Shown piece by piece: positions 59,794 through 64,000 of a stretch of 64,000 nt of DNA. The notes beneath the pieces were generated by a model, which searched no databases, was not told the DNA's origin, and was given only the letters and a program-made list of their open reading frames with translations. Origin of the DNA: Streptomyces sp. PKU-EA00015 (GTDB lineage: Bacteria > Actinomycetota > Actinomycetes > Streptomycetales > Streptomycetaceae); contig NZ_JABZEE010000005.1 of assembly GCF_013387495.1 (NCBI RefSeq), forward strand, positions 124,001 through 188,000, given 5' to 3'. A program made the position numbers and the translations under genes. Position 1 is the first letter of the stretch, and each line of letters starts with the position of its first letter.

Positions 59794-60780
59794 ATGACAC
59801 ATGGTGAGTTGCTCATGAGCCTGCCTCCCGTCCTGCGGGACCGGCTTCGCCTGCCCGTGGTCGCATCGCCGATGTTCCTCGTGTCCGGTCCGGAGCTGGT
59901 CATCGCCCAGTCGACCTCCGGGATCGTGGGTTCCTTCCCCACGCTGAACGCGCGGCCCCAGTCGGCGCTGCGCGCATGGCTGCAGCACATAACGCAGGAG
60001 TTGGCCAAGCACGACGCCGACCGTCCCGAGGCACCGTCCGCGCCGTTCGCGGTCAATCTCATCGTGCACAAGACCAACTCGCGCCTCGAGGAGGACCTCT
60101 CGACCGTCGTGGAGTTCGAGGTGCCGATCGTCATCACCTCTCTCGGCGCCCGGGCCGATGTCAACGACGCGGTCCACTCCTACGGCGGCATCGTGCTGCA
60201 CGACGTCATCAGCAACCGGTTCGCGCGCAAGGCGGTGGAGAAGGGGGCGGACGGCCTGATCGCCGTCGCCGCGGGCGCGGGCGGTCACGCCGGCACGCAG
60301 TCACCCTTCGCGCTCGTCCAGGAGATTCGCGACTGGTTCGACGGCCCCCTTCTGCTGTCGGGCTCCATCGCCCACGGCCGCTCAGTCCTCGCCGCGCAGG
60401 CCGCCGGCGCCGACCTCGCCTACGTGGGTTCGGCGTTCATCGCCACCGACGAGGCGAACGCGGAGGACCAGTACAAGCAGATGATCGTGGACTCCACCGC
60501 TGCGGACATCGTGTACTCCGACTTGTTCACCGGCGTGCACGGCAACTACCTCCGGGGCAGCATCGAGGCCGCGGGGCTCGATCCAGCCGCACTGCCCGGC
60601 TCCGATCCGTCCGCCATGGACTTCGGAAACCGGGACGTCAAAGGGGCGAAGGCGTGGCGGGACGTCTGGGGCGCCGGTCAGGGCGTCGGTGCGGTCGGGG
60701 CGGTACTTCCCGCCGCAGCGGTCGTCGAGCGCCTCGCCGGTGAGTACGCCGAGGCGAAGCGTCGACTTCAGCGCATGTGA
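59794..60780 (+). CDS. Nitronate monooxygenase-like FMN protein (NPD)
   Basis: 328 aa TIM-barrel flavoprotein. 'RLRLPVVASPMFLVSGPELVIAQSTSGIVGSFP', 'VAAGAGGHAGTQSPFALVQEI' and 'GSIAHGRSVLAAQAAGADLAYVGSAFIATDEA' are typical of the 2-nitropropane dioxygenase family. The His of 'GAGGHAG' corresponds to the catalytic His. In steroid and related acyl-CoA regulons NPD-like proteins (for example IpdC) act as acyl-CoA reductases or dehydrogenases, so the real reaction here may be on acyl-CoA rather than nitronate. ATG 59794 has AGGAGAAAG upstream; it is last in its operon. Confidence 0.87.
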   Translation: MTHGELLMSLPPVLRDRLRLPVVASPMFLVSGPELVIAQSTSGIVGSFPTLNARPQSALRAWLQHITQELAKHDADRPEAPSAPFAVNLIVHKTNSRLEEDLSTVVEFEVPIVITSLGARADVNDAVHSYGGIVLHDVISNRFARKAVEKGADGLIAVAAGAGGHAGTQSPFALVQEIRDWFDGPLLLSGSIAHGRSVLAAQAAGADLAYVGSAFIATDEANAEDQYKQMIVDSTAADIVYSDLFTGVHGNYLRGSIEAAGLDPAALPGSDPSAMDFGNRDVKGAKAWRDVWGAGQGVGAVGAVLPAAAVVERLAGEYAEAKRRLQRM

Positions 60781-60819
60781 CGGTGTACGCCGCAGCCGCA
60801 CGAGCCCGGGACCTCACTT

Positions 60820-60848
60820 ATGAGTCTGGCGTCGGATTCAAGTATACT
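60820..60848 (+). promoter_or_regulatory. TetR-type operator embedded in a promoter (copy 2)
   Basis: This copy is at 60820-60841 with a degenerate left arm (ATGAG in place of TTGAA) but the same GCGTCGGATTCAA right half; -10 TATACT (60843-60848) lies 7 nt before ATG 60856. It drives the regulator gene itself, so it is probably autoregulatory. Confidence 0.7.
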
Positions 60849-60855
60849 TCCGGGG

Positions 60856-61542
60856 ATGAACACCACTGCGCCCGAGGACAGCGAGAAGGCCCCGCCCATG
60901 GCGCCTCTCTCGCCACTTCGCGAGCCGCCCACGACCCAACGCGGAGCGCGGACACGCGCCGCTTTGGTGAAGGCCGCGCGGAAGGTGTTCGAGCGGGACG
61001 GCTACCTCGACACCCGCCTGGTCGACATCACCAAAGAGGCCCGATGCGCGTCGGGATCCTTCTACACCTACTTCGCCAACAAGGAAGAGGTGCTCGCCGC
61101 CGTCCTCCTGGAGGCGCAGGAGGACATGCTGCACCCCGGCATGGGCCGGGTGCAGGATACCGACGATCCGTATGCGGTACTCGAGGCGAGCAATCGCGCG
61201 TATCTCGAGGCGTACAAACGGAACGCGAAGCTGATGCGACTGCTCGAGCAGGTCGCACAGGTGGAGCCGGTGTTCTGGGAGTTCCGAAGCCGGCGCACGG
61301 ATGCGTTCATCCGCCGCAACGCCCGCGGCATCGTCGACCTGCAGGCGCGAGGTGTCGCAGACCGTGAGGTCGATCCGATGATGGCCTCCCGTGCGCTGTC
61401 GGGCATGGTCAGCGTCATGGCCTACAACGCCTTCGCGCTCGGCGAGGGGCGAGAAGAAGGCACACCGGTGGACTTCGAAGAACTCGTGTCCACGGTCACC
61501 CGGCTCTGGGCGAACGCCCTGCGGTTCCCCGGCCACCGCTGA
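60856..61542 (+). CDS. TetR-family regulator of the adjacent acyl-CoA operons
   Basis: About 228 aa. A Pro/Glu-rich N-terminal extension (about 1-30) is followed by the HTH 'ALVKAARKVFERDGYLDTRL' and 'DITKEARCASGSFYTYFANKEEVLAAVL', then a helical ligand domain. ATG 60856 fits a leaderless transcript from the TATACT box. The three identical-geometry operators (56090, 60820, 62068) lie before this gene and the two catabolic operons around it. The natural inducer is likely a CoA ester of the substrate, which is inferred. Confidence 0.88.
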   Translation: MNTTAPEDSEKAPPMAPLSPLREPPTTQRGARTRAALVKAARKVFERDGYLDTRLVDITKEARCASGSFYTYFANKEEVLAAVLLEAQEDMLHPGMGRVQDTDDPYAVLEASNRAYLEAYKRNAKLMRLLEQVAQVEPVFWEFRSRRTDAFIRRNARGIVDLQARGVADREVDPMMASRALSGMVSVMAYNAFALGEGREEGTPVDFEELVSTVTRLWANALRFPGHR

Positions 61543-62067
61543 ATCCGGCAGTAGCGCCGGCTGGGGCGAAGCCCGCCGCCTACGACCGTTCGACGACCCC
61601 GGCGCCCGCAGCAGCGACGAAGAGCGGCTTGCCCGCGCCTGCGTGCTCGACCACTTGGCTCACCACCCCTGGTACGACGGCTCTCTCGTTCTCCTCGAGC
61701 CGCCCGGTAACGGCCGGGGAACGGCACCTGGCCGTAGCCGTCGTCGAGGCACGAGCTGAAGCCGTCGAACGCAGCCCGGCGATGACACGGCAACCGGGCC
61801 GGGTCGGAGTCCAAGGCGTGCAGCCGGTCCGCGATGGTGCCCGTCAGCGGGCTCGCAGCCGGCGCTCTTGGCCGAGTGTGGCCTCTCTTGCCTCTGCCAA
61901 GGCGTTGACCCGCTTCTGGGCTTCCGTAGGCCCGAGCCCCTTGCCGATCCGCTCGGTGAGCGGCTTTTCCCTCTGGCGACGGACGCAAGGGCCGCGAGGC
62001 CGACCATGAACCCTCCGGCCGCAAGTAGACGAGACGGACTTCTCCAGGGCCTGATGCCCCCCGACTG
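61543..62067. other. Gene-free region before the second operon
   Basis: About 525 nt. ORFs here change frame and show no family resemblance. A minus-strand stretch 'RIGKGLGPTEAQKRVNALAE' (around 61900-62000) looks protein-like but is not continuous. I assign no gene. Confidence 0.5.
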
Positions 62068-62096
62068 TTGAACTTGACGTCGGATTCAATTATACA
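62068..62096 (+). promoter_or_regulatory. TetR-type operator embedded in a promoter (copy 3)
   Basis: TTGAAC (-35, 62068-62073), a 17-nt spacer containing GACGTCGGATTCAA, and TATACA (-10, 62091-62096). The operator spans 62068-62089 and is the most symmetric copy, centred on GACGTC. It drives the SDR-hydratase-dehydrogenase operon. Confidence 0.75.
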
Positions 62097-62170
62097 GGTG
62101 GTCGGGAGCACGGCCGCAGCATCTCGGGCCGTGGTCGGCACCGCACGCCCCGCCACGGAGAGGGTTCGCT

Positions 62171-62989
62171 GTGAACGTTGAACAAAGAGTCGCCGTCGTC
62201 ACCGGGGGCGGTGGAGGCATCGGCGGCGCGCTGGTCGCACGGCTCGCTCGCGAGGGTGCGCGGGTCGTCGTCGCAGACCTCGACGCGGACACCGCGCAGG
62301 CGGTGTCGGAGAGAGTCAACGCCGACCACCCCGGAAGCACCGTCAGCGCCGGCGCCGACGCGTCGGACACCGCCCAGATCCAGCAGTTGATCGACCTGGC
62401 GGAGAGCGCGTTCGGTCCGGTCGACCTCTACTTCGCGAACGCGGGCATCGCCGGGGCACCGGGCCTCGACGTGAGCGAGCAGGACTGGGACGTCTCGATC
62501 GACGTGAACCTTCGAGCTCACATCCGTGCGGCGAAGCTGCTGGTGCCGGGGTGGCTCGAGCGCGGCGAGGGCTACTTCGTCAGCACCGCCTCGGCGGCCG
62601 GGCTGCTCACCCAGATCGGCTCCGCCACGTACTCCGTCACCAAGCACGCGGCCGTCGGCTTCGCCGAATGGCTGAGTGTCACCTATGGCGATCGCGGGGT
62701 CCATGTCAGCTGCCTGTGCCCGATGGGGGTGAACACCAGGATGCTGTCCTTGGGGAAGGACTCCGGGGACGGGCTGGGACGAGCGGCCACGCAGGCCGTC
62801 ACCTCCGCGGGTGACGTCCTCGAGCCGGCCGAGGTCGCCGACGCCGTCCTCGCCGCGATCGAGGAGGAGCGCTTCCTGATCCTGCCGCACGAAGACGTTC
62901 TGGACATGTACCGGCAGAAGGGCTCGGACTACGACCGGTGGCTGCGCGGCATGCGCCGCTACCAGAACTCTCTGCTGGCGCAGGCATGA
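62171..62989 (+). CDS. SDR-family oxidoreductase
   Basis: 272 aa classical SDR. 'VAVVTGGGGGIGGALVARLA' (cofactor), 'DADTAQAVSERV' with Asp at the end of strand 2 (NAD preference), 'YFANAGIAG' (NAG motif variant), the Ser in 'FVSTASAAGLL' and 'YSVTKHAAVGFAEWL' (YxxxK) are present. A 3-hydroxyacyl-CoA dehydrogenase role fits the operon. The start is GTG 62171 with GGAGAGG upstream; the stop overlaps the hydratase start by 4 nt. Confidence 0.87.
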   Translation: MNVEQRVAVVTGGGGGIGGALVARLAREGARVVVADLDADTAQAVSERVNADHPGSTVSAGADASDTAQIQQLIDLAESAFGPVDLYFANAGIAGAPGLDVSEQDWDVSIDVNLRAHIRAAKLLVPGWLERGEGYFVSTASAAGLLTQIGSATYSVTKHAAVGFAEWLSVTYGDRGVHVSCLCPMGVNTRMLSLGKDSGDGLGRAATQAVTSAGDVLEPAEVADAVLAAIEEERFLILPHEDVLDMYRQKGSDYDRWLRGMRRYQNSLLAQA

Positions 62990-63798
62990 CCGGCGAACCC
63001 GACGAGCTCGTCCTCGCCGAACACCGCGGGCCGGTGCTGGTGCTCACGTTCAACCGGCCGGCCAAGCTGAATGCCTGGACCGACGAACTCGAAGACCGCT
63101 ACTTCGCGCTGCTCGACGCCGCCGAGGACGACCCGGACGTACGCGCCGTCGTGGTCACCGGCGCGGGACGCGGGTTCTGCGCCGGCGCGGACCTCCAGCG
63201 GCTGCAGGCGGTGGGCGAGGTCCTGGACGCGGACAGGGCCCGGCGCCGGCCGCGCGACGTGCCGCTGACCCTGCGCAAACCGCTGATCGGTGCGGTGGGC
63301 GGGGTGGCCGCGGGCCTGGGCATGGTGGAGGCGCTCTACTGCGACATCCGTTTCGGCTCGCCCTCGGCCCGGTTCACCACGGCATTCGCGCAGCGCGGGC
63401 TGATCGCCGAGTACGGGATCTCCTGGCTGTTGCCGCGGCTGGTGGGGCACAGCCGGGCCGCGGACCTGCTGCTGTCGAGTCGCATGGTGGACGCCGAGGA
63501 GGCACTGCGTATCGGACTCCTCGACCACCTGGTCCCCACCGGCAGTGTGGTCGATGCCGCTGTCGCGTACGCCGCAGATCTGGCGACGCGCTGCTCCCCG
63601 GCATCCATGGCCACGATCAAGAACCAACTCCGCAGCGACGCGGACGGCACCTACGCCGATTCCTCGGCCCGGGCGGAAGGCGCCATGCTCCAGGCCTTCC
63701 GCGGAGCCGATTTCGTCGAAGGCGTGGCCAGTCACCTCGACAAGCGCCCGCCGAGCTTTCCCTCCCTACCCGTCAGGAGTTCAGATGTCCCTGTTTGA
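62986..63798 (+). CDS. Enoyl-CoA hydratase/isomerase
   Basis: 270 aa. 'VLVLTFNRPAKLNAWTDEL', 'GAGRGFCAGADLQRL' (oxyanion hole 1) and 'IGAVGGVAAGLGMVEALYCDIRFGSPSARFTTAFAQRGLIAEYGISWLL' (oxyanion hole 2, catalytic Glu region) are intact. It should hydrate an enoyl-CoA made by the following acyl-CoA dehydrogenase. ATG 62986 overlaps the SDR stop; its 3' end overlaps the next gene by 14 nt. Confidence 0.9.
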   Translation: MTGEPDELVLAEHRGPVLVLTFNRPAKLNAWTDELEDRYFALLDAAEDDPDVRAVVVTGAGRGFCAGADLQRLQAVGEVLDADRARRRPRDVPLTLRKPLIGAVGGVAAGLGMVEALYCDIRFGSPSARFTTAFAQRGLIAEYGISWLLPRLVGHSRAADLLLSSRMVDAEEALRIGLLDHLVPTGSVVDAAVAYAADLATRCSPASMATIKNQLRSDADGTYADSSARAEGAMLQAFRGADFVEGVASHLDKRPPSFPSLPVRSSDVPV

Positions 63799-64000
63799 CA
63801 TGTCGGACCGCGCCAAGAAGTACCAGGCGGATCTGCTCGAGTTCATGGACTCGCACATCTACCCCGCCGAGGAGGTCTACCACGAGCAGATGCACGCGTC
63901 GGGCGACCCGAATTTCCACCCGCCGATCCTGGAGGATCTCAAGGCGGAGGCGCGTAAGCGCGGCCTGTGGAACCTCTTTCACCCGCACCCCGAGTGGGGC
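63785..64000 (+). CDS. Acyl-CoA dehydrogenase, N-terminal part (runs off the window)
   Basis: 72 codons are visible and no stop occurs before the window edge. 'MSLFDMSDRAKKYQADLLEF' and 'MDSHIYPAEEVYHEQM' through 'ARKRGLWNLFHP' match the helical N-terminal domain of the larger acyl-CoA dehydrogenases (ACAD10/11-like FadE) in which the first helices end in 'GLWNLF'. AGGAG lies 7 nt before ATG 63785, and the start overlaps the hydratase gene. It supplies the alpha,beta-desaturation step of the operon. Confidence 0.85.
   Translation, partial: MSLFDMSDRAKKYQADLLEFMDSHIYPAEEVYHEQMHASGDPNFHPPILEDLKAEARKRGLWNLFHPHPEWG

Noticed and set aside
61600..62060. Possible degraded gene before the third operator
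   Set aside because: Protein-like fragments appear in two different minus-strand frames without a continuous family signature.

Overview
The window reads as chromosome of a Streptomyces-type actinomycete. It is very GC-rich with strong third-position bias. Many genes start at GTG or use ATGA/GTGA overlaps, several have a TANNNT -10 box 6-7 nt before the start codon (leaderless transcripts), and family markers such as TerD proteins, Rv1733c-family membrane proteins, SCO6745-family proteins and a type I Lnt are present. No rRNA, tRNA, CRISPR array or intact transposase was seen.

Layout. 1-13.5 kb: mostly housekeeping and conserved genes (beta-helix/AAA+ protein, Rv1733c-like membrane protein, Pro-rich protein, double TerD protein, HpnB-like glycosyltransferase, glutamate racemase, Lnt, NUDIX, 3-hydroxybutyrate dehydrogenase with a GAF/PucR regulator). 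13.7-16.8 kb: an MHS-family transporter and a type B carboxylesterase. 17.0-25.6 kb: a divergent, probably undescribed biosynthetic locus. Its left arm holds two glycosyltransferases, a LOG-family protein and a sugar epimerase. Its right arm holds a methyltransferase, a 2OG-dioxygenase-like protein, a pentapeptide-repeat/IPNS-like fusion, a radical SAM/twitch enzyme and a second epimerase. The right arm ends in a miniature inverted-repeat element that lies on the last stop codon. 25.8-40.3 kb: accessory genes (secreted beta-propellers, a DNRLRE metallophosphoesterase, MFS exporter, HupE/UreJ protein, PASTA lipoprotein, Tat-exported intradiol dioxygenase-like protein, large LuxR ATPase regulator).

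40.6-49 kb: a phenylacetate (paa) catabolic locus with a PaaR-like repressor, paaK-paaI, a thiolase and paaABCDE. paaN survives only as an in-frame internally deleted remnant and paaG only as a short relic, so the lower pathway is not complete here. IS5-family and IS481-family transposase scraps flank the locus. 49.3-55.9 kb: enoyl-CoA hydratase, TetR, RtcB RNA ligase facing an archease, an M50/CBS site-2 protease, and an SCO6745/hydrolase pair.

56-64 kb: a catabolic acyl-CoA regulon. It has a thiolase-HAD-AMP ligase-nitronate monooxygenase operon, a TetR gene, and an SDR-enoyl-CoA hydratase-acyl-CoA dehydrogenase operon. Each of these three transcription units starts with the same operator (TTGAA-n12-TTCAA in two, a degenerate left half in the third), placed at the same position within a sigma70-like promoter. 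The window ends inside the acyl-CoA dehydrogenase.
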